Part shown: positions 1-7,868 of the stretch, piece by piece
How the letters are laid out: each line of letters opens with the position of its first letter
Numbering within the stretch: the first letter of the stretch is position 1
Assembly: GCA_016869715.1 (NCBI GenBank)
Contig: VGDM01000008.1
Location: forward strand, 1-64,000
Length of the DNA: 64,000 bases
Origin: Alphaproteobacteria bacterium
Lineage (GTDB): Bacteria; Pseudomonadota; Alphaproteobacteria; Acetobacterales; Acetobacteraceae
Reading direction: 5' to 3'
Notes under the pieces: generated by a model
Databases searched by the model: none
What the model saw: only the letters and a program-made list of their open reading frames with translations
What the model was told of the DNA's origin: nothing
Made by a program: the position numbers and the translations under genes

Positions 1-91
1 CGCTGAGGTTCCTGCCAATGTTGATCGCTTCCCTGCCCATTTTCGGGGTGGAATGGGGTGTCTTTCCCCTCTTTCAGACGCAATTCGCCCG

Positions 92-334
92 TCATGCGTG
101 ACAGTATCGCATCAAAACACGCCGCTTAATGTAGAGATGGGCAAGCGCACAGAGAACCGCAAAGCGCGTCGAGTTCTTCGCCAGGCCCCGATAGCGGACT
201 TGAGTGAAACCAAAAATCCGCTTGATGATCAGCAGCGGATGCTCGCCCTTCGCCCGCACGCGTGATTTGGTGGCGTTCTTCGCGCGCTCTTCCGCTGACA
301 AGGGATGCCCGCGCGATGCTCTGCGCTGGGTCAT
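92..334 (-). pseudogene. IS5-family transposase, C-terminal remnant
   Basis: The reading frame of about 80 codons carries the C-terminal signature of IS5-family DDE transposases: a VRAKGEHPL stretch, an IIKRIFGF stretch, and VRYRGLAKN followed by a short leucine-rich tail. The rest of the transposase is missing. Homology stops near 334, and about 15 bases later the sequence is recognisable RND efflux DNA in the opposite orientation, so the element is cut off at a junction near 335-350. The Met at its start is only the first start codon inside the fragment, not a real gene start. No clear terminal inverted repeat is visible in 1-91, which otherwise holds nothing I recognise. Family call is firm; function is lost. 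Confidence 0.8.
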
Positions 335-349
335 GTCCTGCGCGGCGGG

Positions 350-1025
350 GGCAGCAGTGGTGATGGCTTGGCAGCGATGGAGCAGCGATGGAAAGGCTGA
401 GCGCTACCACCCTGCCGCAGGAATTTCCTATGAATGGACTGGAACCGCCTAGCAGGAAAAGGCCGCTGCCAGGCAGACTGGGATGATCCTGGCCCTTGCG
501 GTGGTTTTCGCCTTCCTCTTCCTGGTCGCCCTTTATGAAAGCTGGACCATTTCGGTGCCCGTGCTGCTTTCGGTGGCGGTTGCGGTGTTGGGGGCGATTG
601 CGTCCATCGGCGCGGCAGGGCTTTCGCTCGACCTTTATGCGCAGGTCGGGATTGTGGTGCTGATTGCGCTGGCCGTGAAGAACGGCATTCTGATCATTGA
701 ATTCGCCAAGGAACAGCGCGAATTGCATGGCAAATCCATCCAGGAAGCGGCGGTACTCGGCGCCAAGCTCCGCTTCCGGGCGGTGATGATGACATCCTTC
801 GCCTCCATCCTTGGCCTCTATCCGTTGGTGGTGGCGGAAGGCGCGTCCCAGATCGGCCGCCGCGCGGTCGGCACGCCAGTGTTTTGGGGGATGATTGCGG
901 CCTCAACCATCGGTATTTTCATGATCCCGATGCTCTATGTGTCCTTCCAGAGCATGCGCGAGTGGGCGAAGGCGATGCTTGGTATGGGGCCGGCCGCCAA
1001 GCCCGCTGAGCACCCCCCGTCTTGA
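350..1025 (+). pseudogene. RND multidrug efflux transporter, 3' fragment with frameshifts and a stop
   Basis: Only the last roughly 200 residues of a protein normally about 1,050 residues long remain. The intact part (483-1025) has the HAE1/AcrB-type tail: an [19 protein letters not shown] helix, the [19 protein letters not shown] segment and the final membrane helices. Homology continues upstream but is broken three times. An exact 11-bp tandem duplication (371-381 and 382-392) shifts the frame inside the LAAME motif. A base is lost near 419-421 just before ISYEWTGTA. A TAG at 450-452 replaces the expected Tyr before QEKAA. The 5' end meets an IS5 remnant. A product is very unlikely; translation from ATG 483 would give a lone membrane fragment. 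Confidence 0.85.
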
Positions 1026-1103
1026 CCGAGGCGCGGTGACACACGATTTTCAGGCCAAGGAAGGGCAGCGCATTCCGCTGCCCGCAAATCGATGGAGACC
1101 CTC

Positions 1104-1436
1104 ATGGGTGATCTGACCAAGGCCGTATCGGATGAGAGCTTCAAGACCGATGTTCTTGAAGCGAGCGGCGCGGTGCTGGTGGATTTTTGGGCCGAATGGT
1201 GCGGCCCCTGCCGCATGGTGGGGCCGATCCTGGATGAGATTGCGGCGGAATACGCCGGCAAGCTCACCATCGCCAAGGTGAATATTGATGAGAACCCGAT
1301 GACGCCAAATGACTATGCGGTGCGCGGTATCCCGACCATGATCCTGTTCAAGGATGGCAAGCCCTTGGATACCAAGGTGGGCGCGCTGCCCAAGGGTGCA
1401 CTCAAGACCTGGATTTCAACGACGCTTGGTGAGTGA
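1104..1436 (+). CDS. trxA: Thioredoxin
   Basis: This is a 110-residue thioredoxin, a cytoplasmic protein disulfide reductase that passes electrons from thioredoxin reductase to targets such as ribonucleotide reductase. It has the classical active site W-C33-G-P-C36 and the cis-proline segment RGIPTMILF, and its length is normal for the family. An ATG four codons upstream (1092) exists, but GGAG at 1094-1097 sits six bases before the ATG at 1104, so 1104 is preferred. It follows the RND relic and is followed by a terminator-like hairpin, so it is probably transcribed alone. Confidence 0.95.
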   Translation: MGDLTKAVSDESFKTDVLEASGAVLVDFWAEWCGPCRMVGPILDEIAAEYAGKLTIAKVNIDENPMTPNDYAVRGIPTMILFKDGKPLDTKVGALPKGALKTWISTTLGE

Positions 1437-1452
1437 TCAAAAAAGCAGCAAG

Positions 1453-1484
1453 GCCCGCGCCGCGAGACTGCCGCGGGCGTTTTG
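1453..1484. terminator. Hairpin terminator between convergent trxA and the enoyl-CoA hydratase gene
   Basis: GCCCGCG (1453-1459) pairs with CGCGGGC (1472-1478) and is followed by GTTTTG on the plus strand. It lies just after the trxA stop and just before the 3' end of the convergent gene, so it could end both transcripts. The call rests on fold and position only. Confidence 0.6.
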
Positions 1485-1488
1485 CGTT

Positions 1489-2286
1489 CTACCTTCCCTT
1501 GAATACCGGCTTGCGCTTTTCGTTGAAGGACAAAATGCCCTCCTGCCGGTCTTCCGTGCCGACCAATTGATTGTAGCATTCCACCTCAAACCGCAGCGCG
1601 CTACGCAAATCCATCTGCAAGCCGAAATGCATGGAACGCTTGGCCTGGCGGATGGAAAGTGGCGCATTGCCCGCGATCACGCGCGCGGTCTCAAGCGCGG
1701 CGGGCAAGACGTCCTCTGGCGCGCAGACGCGGTTCAGAATGCCCCATTTCAGCGCCTGTTCGGCGGTGAAGGGCTTGCCGGTCAGGATGATTTCCTTGGC
1801 GCGGCGTTCGCCGATAATACGCGGCAGGGTTTGCGTGCCGCCGGCACCTGGCATGATGCCAATGGTCACTTCCGTCAGCGCAAAGCGCGTGCTGGTAACG
1901 CCATAAGCAAAGTCTGACGCCAGCACCAATTCCAGCCCGCCGGCATAGGCATGGCCATTCACCGCGGCGATGATCGGGATTTGGCAATCCAGCATGGTCC
2001 AGAAGGCACGCTCAAAAATCTCATGCTGATGGCGCCAGGCGGCATCCGTCATGCCTTTGCGTTCCTTGAGGTCACCGCCCGCGCAAAAGGTGCGCCCACC
2101 GGTCGCGGTCAGGATGACGCAGCGGATATCGCCGGGCTCAGCGATTAGCGCCGACCAGACCGTGTGCAAATCCCGCCCCATTTGCGTGTTGAAGGCGTTG
2201 GAAACCTCTGGCCGATTGAGGCGGACGATCTGGATATGCGGTTCCGGGCTTTCGAGGTGCAGGGTCTCGGTTTCGGGCAGGGCCAT
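1489..2286 (-). CDS. Enoyl-CoA hydratase/isomerase family protein (crotonase fold)
   Basis: The 265-residue protein has the crotonase pattern: the oxyanion-hole segment GRTFCAGGDLKE, then AAVNGHAYAGGLELVLASD and the ALTEVTIGIMPGAGGTQTLPR segment that normally carries the second catalytic glutamate. A Glu is present in the first conserved position (LTEVTIG). It probably hydrates or isomerises a CoA thioester in fatty-acid or amino-acid catabolism; the substrate cannot be read from sequence. Start 2286 was chosen over an ATG 15 codons upstream because GGAG lies at the right distance. It is divergent from the oxidoreductase at 2505, and a structured repeat lies between them. Confidence 0.88.
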   Translation of the reverse strand: MALPETETLHLESPEPHIQIVRLNRPEVSNAFNTQMGRDLHTVWSALIAEPGDIRCVILTATGGRTFCAGGDLKERKGMTDAAWRHQHEIFERAFWTMLDCQIPIIAAVNGHAYAGGLELVLASDFAYGVTSTRFALTEVTIGIMPGAGGTQTLPRIIGERRAKEIILTGKPFTAEQALKWGILNRVCAPEDVLPAALETARVIAGNAPLSIRQAKRSMHFGLQMDLRSALRFEVECYNQLVGTEDRQEGILSFNEKRKPVFKGR

Positions 2287-2305
2287 GGCGAATCTCCGGA
2301 TTTGA

Positions 2306-2407
2306 GCTTTTTCGAGCCAAGTGGCTACCACTTGGCGACTCGGAAAGTGCGATCAAACAAACTGTTTAGTGCGTGTCCAGTGAGCGGATGTGAGGGGGAT
2401 ATGCACT
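2306..2407 (+). repeat. Two-hairpin interspersed repeat, copy 1
   Basis: First of three copies of an undescribed element of about 100 bp. Hairpin 1 has an inner perfect stem GCCAAGTGG/CCACTTGGC with a 3-base loop and a weaker outer arm. A linker with CAAACAA follows. Hairpin 2 pairs AGTGCGTGTCC with the segment ending ATATGCACT, including G-T pairs. It starts 20 bases upstream of the crotonase gene start and ends about 98 bases before the oxidoreductase start, so it sits in a divergent promoter region. I do not recognise the family. Confidence 0.8.
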
Positions 2408-2504
2408 AGAGGCGGCGGAGACTGCGTCAGAAGGCCGCCTTTGTCAGCGCCCTATTTTCGCTTCCCCGCTGGCCGTGCAAGAACAGGCATTGAAGGAGGC
2501 CCCC

Positions 2505-3524
2505 ATGGCCGAAAAAAACCTGCAAATCCTGTTGAAGCGCCGCCCCGTTGGCGCCCCGGTGCCCGAGGATTTCGACATTGTCGAAACCGCAGCCCCCGAA
2601 CCCAGCGAAGGGCAGGTGCTGGTGCGCGCGCAGTACTTGTCACTTGACCCCTACATGCGCGGGCGCATGGCGGATGTGAAAAGCTACGCCAAGCCCGTGG
2701 TTTTGGGCGCGGTGATGGAGGGCCAGACCGCGGGCGTCGTTGTCGCATCCCGCCATCCGAATTTCAAGGCGGGCGAAAATGTGCTCGGTGGCTTTGGCTG
2801 GCAGCGATTTTCCGTAGTGGGGCCTGAGCGCCTGTTCAAAGTGCCGGAAGCCGATCCGCCGCTTTCCTCAAGCCTTGGCGTGCTCGGCATGCCGGGGCTG
2901 ACGGCTTGGACGGGCCTTGCCGATATCGGCCAGCCGAAAACGGGGGAGACGGTGGTGATCAGCGCAGCCTCCGGCGCCGTTGGGCAGGTGGCCGGGCAGA
3001 TTGCCAAGATCGAGGGCTGCAAGGTGATCGGCATCGCGGGTGGGGCGAAGAAATGCGATTTCGTGGTGAAGGAATTGGGCTTTGACGCCTGCCTTGATCA
3101 TCGCAGCGATCTCAACGCGCAATTGGATGCGGCGGTGCCTGAGGGCATTGACGTCTATTGGGAGAATGTGGGCGGCGCCGTGCAGGCGGCGGTCTTCCCG
3201 CGCTTCAAGGATTTCGGCCGCATGGTGATGTGCGGCATGATCGCGCAGTATAATGAAGCGCCAGGCGCGGATGCCGCCGGCGCGCCGGCCGGCCCCAATC
3301 TTGGTCCGGTGGTGCGTAAGCGGCTCCGCATCCAGGGCTTTATTGTGAGCGACACGGGCTGGCCGCGCTATCCGCAATTCCGCGCCCAAATGCTGGGCTG
3401 GATCCGCGAGGGCAAGCTCCGCTGGCGGGAAGATGTGGTGCAGGGCCTCACTCATGCACCCAAGGCTTTCATCGGCCTGCTGAGGGGCGAGAATTTTGGC
3501 AAGCTGGTTGTGAAAGTGGATTGA
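2505..3524 (+). CDS. NADP-dependent oxidoreductase, zinc-free MDR family (leukotriene B4 dehydrogenase / CurA type)
   Basis: The 339-residue protein has the features of the prostaglandin reductase/CurA branch of medium-chain dehydrogenases: the N-terminal YLSLDPYMRGRM motif, a Rossmann nucleotide-binding segment (AASGAVGQVAGQIAK) and the ENVGGAVQAAV motif. It lacks the structural and catalytic zinc cysteines of alcohol dehydrogenases. Members reduce the C=C bond of alpha,beta-unsaturated carbonyls with NADPH; the native substrate is unknown. A strong GAAGGAGG at 2492-2499 fixes the ATG at 2505. The gene is flanked on both sides by directly repeated copies of the two-hairpin element. Confidence 0.9.
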   Translation: MAEKNLQILLKRRPVGAPVPEDFDIVETAAPEPSEGQVLVRAQYLSLDPYMRGRMADVKSYAKPVVLGAVMEGQTAGVVVASRHPNFKAGENVLGGFGWQRFSVVGPERLFKVPEADPPLSSSLGVLGMPGLTAWTGLADIGQPKTGETVVISAASGAVGQVAGQIAKIEGCKVIGIAGGAKKCDFVVKELGFDACLDHRSDLNAQLDAAVPEGIDVYWENVGGAVQAAVFPRFKDFGRMVMCGMIAQYNEAPGADAAGAPAGPNLGPVVRKRLRIQGFIVSDTGWPRYPQFRAQMLGWIREGKLRWREDVVQGLTHAPKAFIGLLRGENFGKLVVKVD

Positions 3525-3546
3525 GGGTTAGGGGGTGCCGGCGGGA

Positions 3547-3646
3547 GCGTTTTCTAGCCAAGTGGAAACACTTGGCTCTCCGGAAAACGCGACCAAACAA
3601 TGGTTCTGTGCGGTTCCCGTGAACGCAGGTGAACGGGGGCCGCTCA
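3547..3646 (+). repeat. Two-hairpin interspersed repeat, copy 2
   Basis: Same orientation as copy 1, beginning 22 bases after the oxidoreductase stop. The inner stem GCCAAGTG/CACTTGGC closes on a GAAA tetraloop. The outer arms GCGTTTTC and GAAAACGC pair perfectly but differ in sequence from copy 3, a paired change. After a CAAACAA linker, hairpin 2 pairs TGTGCGGTTCCC with GGGGGCCGCTCA, using two G-U type pairs and one mismatch. It ends 19 bases from the lexA stop codon, between two convergent genes. Confidence 0.8.
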
Positions 3647-3664
3647 AATCCCGGCGCCCCGATC

Positions 3665-4387
3665 TCAATACCGCCGCAGCAAGCCCACCAGTTTGCCCTG
3701 CACGCGCACGCGATCCGGGCCGAAGATGCGGGTTTCATGCCGCGCATTGGCGGGTTCGAGCGCAATGGAGTTGCCGCGCCGGCGGAGCCGCTTCAGCGTC
3801 ACCTCATTCTCATCCACCAAGGCGACGACGATGGTGCCATTCTCGGCCGTGTCGGTGCGGCGGATGATAACAGTATCGCCATCCATGATGCCGGCTTCCT
3901 CCATGGAATCACCGGCGACTTCCAACGCGTAATGCTCGCCATTGCCGAGTAGGGCGAGGGGGACTTCCACACTCGCGCCATTATCACGCAGTGCTTCAAT
4001 GGGCAGGCCGGCGGCGATACGGCCATAAAGTGGCAGATGGACCGCGGCGGCCTCAGCCGCCACACGCGCGGCGCTGCCGGGCAGGTTATTGGCGAAATTG
4101 CCGCGAATGACATTGGGCGCGAAATTCGGCGCTTCGGGCTTGGGCGCGGTTTCCTTCACCTTAGGCGTCATGGCTTCGGGCAGGCGCATCACCTCAAGCG
4201 CGCGGGCGCGATGCGCGCGGCGGCGCAGAAAACCGCGATCTTCCAGGGCTGTGATCAGGCGATGGATGCCCGATTTGGACCGCAGATTGAGCGCTTCCTT
4301 CATTTCCTCAAAGGAAGGGGAAAAGCCGGTCTCCCGCAGGTGCTTATCAATAAACATCAGCAATTCATGCTGCTTACGCGTTAGCAT
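3665..4387 (-). CDS. lexA: LexA SOS repressor / autoprotease
   Basis: This 240-residue LexA represses SOS genes and self-cleaves on the RecA filament. It has an N-terminal winged helix-turn-helix (residues 1-65), a linker, the A126-G127 cleavage site in [10 protein letters not shown], catalytic Ser161 (GDSMEEAG) and Lys199 (EVTLKRL). The length is typical of alphaproteobacterial LexA, whose linker is longer than that of E. coli. AGGAGG precedes the ATG at 4387. A perfect GTTC-N7-GTTC operator lies upstream over the promoter, so it should be autoregulated. The gene stands alone, divergent from nothing and upstream of no operon partner on its strand. Confidence 0.96.
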   Translation of the reverse strand: MLTRKQHELLMFIDKHLRETGFSPSFEEMKEALNLRSKSGIHRLITALEDRGFLRRRAHRARALEVMRLPEAMTPKVKETAPKPEAPNFAPNVIRGNFANNLPGSAARVAAEAAAVHLPLYGRIAAGLPIEALRDNGASVEVPLALLGNGEHYALEVAGDSMEEAGIMDGDTVIIRRTDTAENGTIVVALVDENEVTLKRLRRRGNSIALEPANARHETRIFGPDRVRVQGKLVGLLRRY

Positions 4388-4450
4388 CTGATCCTCCTGG
4401 GCCGGGTGCTCCCCGCGAATCGAGGCGAACAAACCAGCAACTGAGTGGAT

Positions 4451-4480
4451 GTTCTAGAAAAGTTCCAAAATCACAGTCAA
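4451..4480 (-). promoter_or_regulatory. lexA promoter with overlapping SOS box
   Basis: On the minus strand TTGACT (4475-4480) is followed after 17 bases by CTAGAA (4452-4457) as a -35/-10 pair. The direct repeat GTTC-TAGAAAA-GTTC at 4451-4465 is the exact alphaproteobacterial LexA operator and covers the -10. It lies 64 bases upstream of the lexA ATG. No second operator is evident. The rest of 4388-4531 is AT-rich non-coding DNA. Confidence 0.85.
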
Positions 4481-4531
4481 ATATTTTTTGTGGTGGATAA
4501 GTGGTTTAGACCAAAACTGTTGCATAAAGGC

Positions 4532-5506
4532 TCAAATACGGGGCGCCGCCGCCCGCGCCAGTCGGTCATTGATGGCCGCCCCCAGCCCGCTCTCCGGGAT
4601 CGGCATGACGGCAATGCGGGCTAAGCCAAGCCGACCGCCTTCAGCATCCAGATGGCGAAGCCCCGCGAAAAGGCATGCGGCGGCTTCGCGTAAATCACCG
4701 GTTTCGGCAAGCTGCCAAATCAGCCCAGCGCCGGGCAAGGGCGGGCCAAAGGCCAAAAGCGCCTCATTGGCCGCCACCTCCACCGCCCCAAGCCGCACCG
4801 GCAGGTTGGGCGCGTAGTGGGACAGCATCATGCCCGGGCTGCGGAGCGTACGGGTTTTCTCGGCAGCGCTGATGGGCAAGGGGCGGGATACCTTGCCGAT
4901 CACCGCTTCAATCGCTTCCACCGGCACGCCACCGGGGCGGAGCAAGGCGGCCCCCCCCATCGCGAGGTCAAGCACGGTGCTTTCGACGCCAACATCACAG
5001 GCCCCGCCATCCAATACAGCGGCGATGCGCCCTGATAGCCCTTCCAGCACATGCTCAACCGTGGTTGGGCTGACCGCGCCGGAGCGATTGGCCGAAGGCC
5101 CCGCCACCGGAATCGCCGCAACGCGCAGCAATGCCAAAGCCAGCGGATGCGCCGGCACCCGGACCGCCAGCGTATCCAGCCCTGCCCCTGCCAGCAGATC
5201 AATCCGGCATTCTGTTCGGCGCGGCAGCACCAACGTCAGCGGCCCTGGCCAAAACGCAGCGGCCAAGGCGCGCGCGCGGTCATCGGCGATCACCTCGGCG
5301 ACGGCAGCTTCGGCATCAGGGAAATGGCAGATCAGCGGGTTGAAATGCGGCCGCCCCTTGGCTTCAAACACGGCAGCCACCGCTCGGCCATTGCGCGCAT
5401 CTGCGCCAAGCCCATAGACCGTCTCGGTCGGGAAGGAGACGAGCTCACCTTCGCGCAGTAAGCGCGCCGCTTCCGCGACCTGATCTGCGCCCAGCCGGCG
5501 TGTCAT
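4532..5506 (-). CDS. tsaC: L-threonylcarbamoyladenylate synthase (Sua5 type)
   Basis: It makes threonylcarbamoyl-AMP from threonine, bicarbonate and ATP, the first step of the t6A37 modification in ANN-decoding tRNAs. The 324-residue protein has the TsaC domain (FPTETVYGLGADA near residue 25, the KGRPHFNPL segment, AGPSANRSG, and DVGVESTVLDL) followed by the Sua5 C-terminal domain joined by the SPGMMLSHYAP linker, which is known to gate the active site. It is the long two-domain form rather than short TsaC. Its ATG overlaps the cysQ stop by four bases, so the two are co-translated. Confidence 0.93.
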   Translation of the reverse strand: MTRRLGADQVAEAARLLREGELVSFPTETVYGLGADARNGRAVAAVFEAKGRPHFNPLICHFPDAEAAVAEVIADDRARALAAAFWPGPLTLVLPRRTECRIDLLAGAGLDTLAVRVPAHPLALALLRVAAIPVAGPSANRSGAVSPTTVEHVLEGLSGRIAAVLDGGACDVGVESTVLDLAMGGAALLRPGGVPVEAIEAVIGKVSRPLPISAAEKTRTLRSPGMMLSHYAPNLPVRLGAVEVAANEALLAFGPPLPGAGLIWQLAETGDLREAAACLFAGLRHLDAEGGRLGLARIAVMPIPESGLGAAINDRLARAAAPRI

Positions 5507-6270
5507 CCCGGCAGGCCCTCACAGACAAAGCCCGGATTTTCAAGACCTGGCTTGGCGTAGAGCAAGGGTGCGCGGCCTTCCAGCACTAGCACACGCCCGC
5601 CAGCAGCTTCCACCACCGCCTGCGGGGCAGCGGTATCCCATTCCATGGTGCGGCCAAAGCGCGGATAGAGATCGGCGGTGCCCTCAGCGAGGCGACAGAA
5701 CTTCTCCGCCGAGCCGATATTCACCACACGCGCAACATGGCGCCCTTCCAGAAAGCGGCCCATGCGCGGGTCGTCGGCGTAATGATGGCTGCCCATCACG
5801 GTGACGCCCTCCGCAGGCGGGGTGCGGGCGCGAATGGCCCGCGTGCCGGCGGCATCGCGCTTCCAGGCGCCAAGGCCAACACGGCCCCAAAAGATTTCAC
5901 CCGAGGCCGGCAGCGCCACCGCGCCCAAAACAGCGCGGCCCGCTTCCACCAGGCCGATATTCACCGCGAAATTATCCCGCCCGGCCGCGAATTCCCGCGT
6001 GCCATCCAGGGGGTCCACCAGCCAGAAACGCTCGGCATGACGCGGCGCGGTGCCGGCGGCGACTCCTTCCTCCGCAATCACGGGAATATCCGGGGTAGCG
6101 GCGCGCAGCCCTTCCACAATCAGCGCTTCAGCGATGCGGTCCGCCTCGGTCACCGGGGAATGGTCGGATTTCCGTTCCACGGCGAAGCCTGCGGCCTTGA
6201 TCGCCATAATGGCCGCAGCCGCCTTGCCCACGAGATCGCCGGCAAGCGCCAGCAAAACTTCATCTTTCAT
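5503..6270 (-). CDS. cysQ: 3'(2'),5'-bisphosphate nucleotidase / inositol monophosphatase family (CysQ-like)
   Basis: This is a 255-residue lithium-sensitive phosphatase-fold protein. The metal-binding motifs are clear: the EEG motif near residue 70, then VDPLDGTREF, and the distal WDTAAPQAVVEAAGG. The DPLDGTxEF form points to CysQ, which turns phosphoadenosine phosphate into AMP during sulfate assimilation, rather than to SuhB-like inositol phosphatases. Start 6270 was preferred to an ATG 31 codons upstream, whose extension runs into the opposite pepA promoter region and resembles no family sequence. It is the first gene of a two-gene unit with tsaC. Confidence 0.85.
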   Translation of the reverse strand: MKDEVLLALAGDLVGKAAAAIMAIKAAGFAVERKSDHSPVTEADRIAEALIVEGLRAATPDIPVIAEEGVAAGTAPRHAERFWLVDPLDGTREFAAGRDNFAVNIGLVEAGRAVLGAVALPASGEIFWGRVGLGAWKRDAAGTRAIRARTPPAEGVTVMGSHHYADDPRMGRFLEGRHVARVVNIGSAEKFCRLAEGTADLYPRFGRTMEWDTAAPQAVVEAAGGRVLVLEGRAPLLYAKPGLENPGFVCEGLPG

Positions 6271-6374
6271 GCCCCTGCTTTGGCCGCATGGGCGCTGCGC
6301 CGCAAGCCCTGTTTTGGTGGCGATGCCTCTGTTAAGGTGGCGTGGAAATTGTTTCGTCCCCAAGGAGCCTGGTC

Positions 6375-7847
6375 ATGCCCGATATCACCTTCGTGAAACC
6401 CAGCCTGCCGCGCGGCGGCGCTTTGGTTCTGTTGCTCGCTGAAGGGGCGGCGCTGTCGGGCCTGGCCAAGGCGGCCGAGGAAGCAACGGGCGGGGCGGTT
6501 TCGCGCGGCTTGGAAGCGGCGAAATTCAAGGGCGCCAAGGGCCAATCCTGCACGCTTTGGGCGCCGGGTGCGGGACTTGCGAAAATCGTCGCCATCGGGC
6601 TTGGCAAGGCCGATGCGCTGGATACGCAGGGGGCTGAGAATGCCGGCGGCACGGCGCTGGTTGCCGTGCAGCAGGAACGGGACGCGGTGATGGCGGCGGA
6701 TGGGCTGACGCCGGCACTCGCCGCAAGCGCTGCCATGGGTGCGCGGCTGCGGAGTTACCGTTTTGATCGCTACCGCACCACGGAAAAGGACGAAGACAAG
6801 CCGAAGCTTGAACGTATTGCGGTTGCGGCTTCGGAGCCCACCAAGGCCAAGGCTGCCTTCGCGCCGATGCAGGCCATTGCGGATGGCGTATTCCTGACGC
6901 GCGATCTGGTATCCGAACCACCCAATGTGCTGACGCCAGCGGAAATGGCGGAACGCTGCAAGGCGCTCGAAAAACTGGGCGTCGAGGTTGAGATCATGGG
7001 CCCGCGTGAGATGAAGCGCCTTGGCTTTGGTGCGCTATTGGGTGTGGCGCAGGGCAGTGCGCAGGAACCGCGCATGGTGATCATGAAATGGATTGGCGCG
7101 CCCAAGGGCAAGAAGCAAAAGCCGCTCGCTTTCATCGGCAAGGGTGTGACCTTTGATACCGGCGGCATTTCCATCAAGCCGGCGGGCGGGATGGAAGACA
7201 TGAAATGGGATATGGCCGGCGCGGGCACGGTGATTGGGCTGATGGCGGCACTCGCCGGGCGCAAGGCCAAGGCGGATGTGATCGGCATGGTGGGCCTGGT
7301 TGAAAACATGCCCTCTGCTACCGCGCAGCGTCCGGGTGATGTGGTGAAATCCTATTCCGGCCAAACGGTTGAGGTGATCAATACGGACGCGGAAGGACGT
7401 TTGGTGCTGGCCGATGTCATGTGGTATTGTCAGGAAAAATACGATCCGCGCTTCATGGTTGATCTGGCCACACTAACGGGTGCCATCATCATCGCGCTCG
7501 GCCATGAACGCGCTGGGCTTTTCAGCAATGATGACACGCTCGCGACCCAGGTGAAGGAAGCGGGCAGTGCAGTGGGTGAAAAAGCCTGGCGCATGCCGCT
7601 CGGTGATGCCTATGACAAGCAGATCAAATCCGACATTGCGGATATGAAGAATGTCGGTGGCCGGCCGGGCGGTTCCATCACCGCCGCGCAATTCATCCAG
7701 CGCTTTGTCAATGGCAAGCCCTGGGCGCATTTGGATATCGCCGGCACGGCCTGGTCTTCCAAGGATGCGCCCACTGTGCCGAAGGGAGCGACCGCTTATG
7801 GCGTGCGCATGCTGGATCGCATGGTGGCGGATCATTACGAAGGCTGA
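6375..7847 (+). CDS. pepA: Leucyl aminopeptidase, M17 family
   Basis: This cytosolic dizinc exopeptidase removes N-terminal residues from peptides. It is 490 residues long with an N-terminal macrodomain-like half and a catalytic C-terminal half. Metal and catalytic motifs are intact: GKGVTFDTGGISIKP near residue 255, the DMAGAGTV segment, and the signature NTDAEGRL near residue 335. AAGGAG sits before the ATG at 6375, which is preferred over an ATG 11 codons upstream. A second M17 gene follows 21 bases later, then holC, an arrangement that keeps the pepA-holC neighbourhood known from many proteobacteria. Confidence 0.95.
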   Translation: MPDITFVKPSLPRGGALVLLLAEGAALSGLAKAAEEATGGAVSRGLEAAKFKGAKGQSCTLWAPGAGLAKIVAIGLGKADALDTQGAENAGGTALVAVQQERDAVMAADGLTPALAASAAMGARLRSYRFDRYRTTEKDEDKPKLERIAVAASEPTKAKAAFAPMQAIADGVFLTRDLVSEPPNVLTPAEMAERCKALEKLGVEVEIMGPREMKRLGFGALLGVAQGSAQEPRMVIMKWIGAPKGKKQKPLAFIGKGVTFDTGGISIKPAGGMEDMKWDMAGAGTVIGLMAALAGRKAKADVIGMVGLVENMPSATAQRPGDVVKSYSGQTVEVINTDAEGRLVLADVMWYCQEKYDPRFMVDLATLTGAIIIALGHERAGLFSNDDTLATQVKEAGSAVGEKAWRMPLGDAYDKQIKSDIADMKNVGGRPGGSITAAQFIQRFVNGKPWAHLDIAGTAWSSKDAPTVPKGATAYGVRMLDRMVADHYEG

Positions 7848-7868
7848 AGCCGCGCCGCTTTTGCCCTG

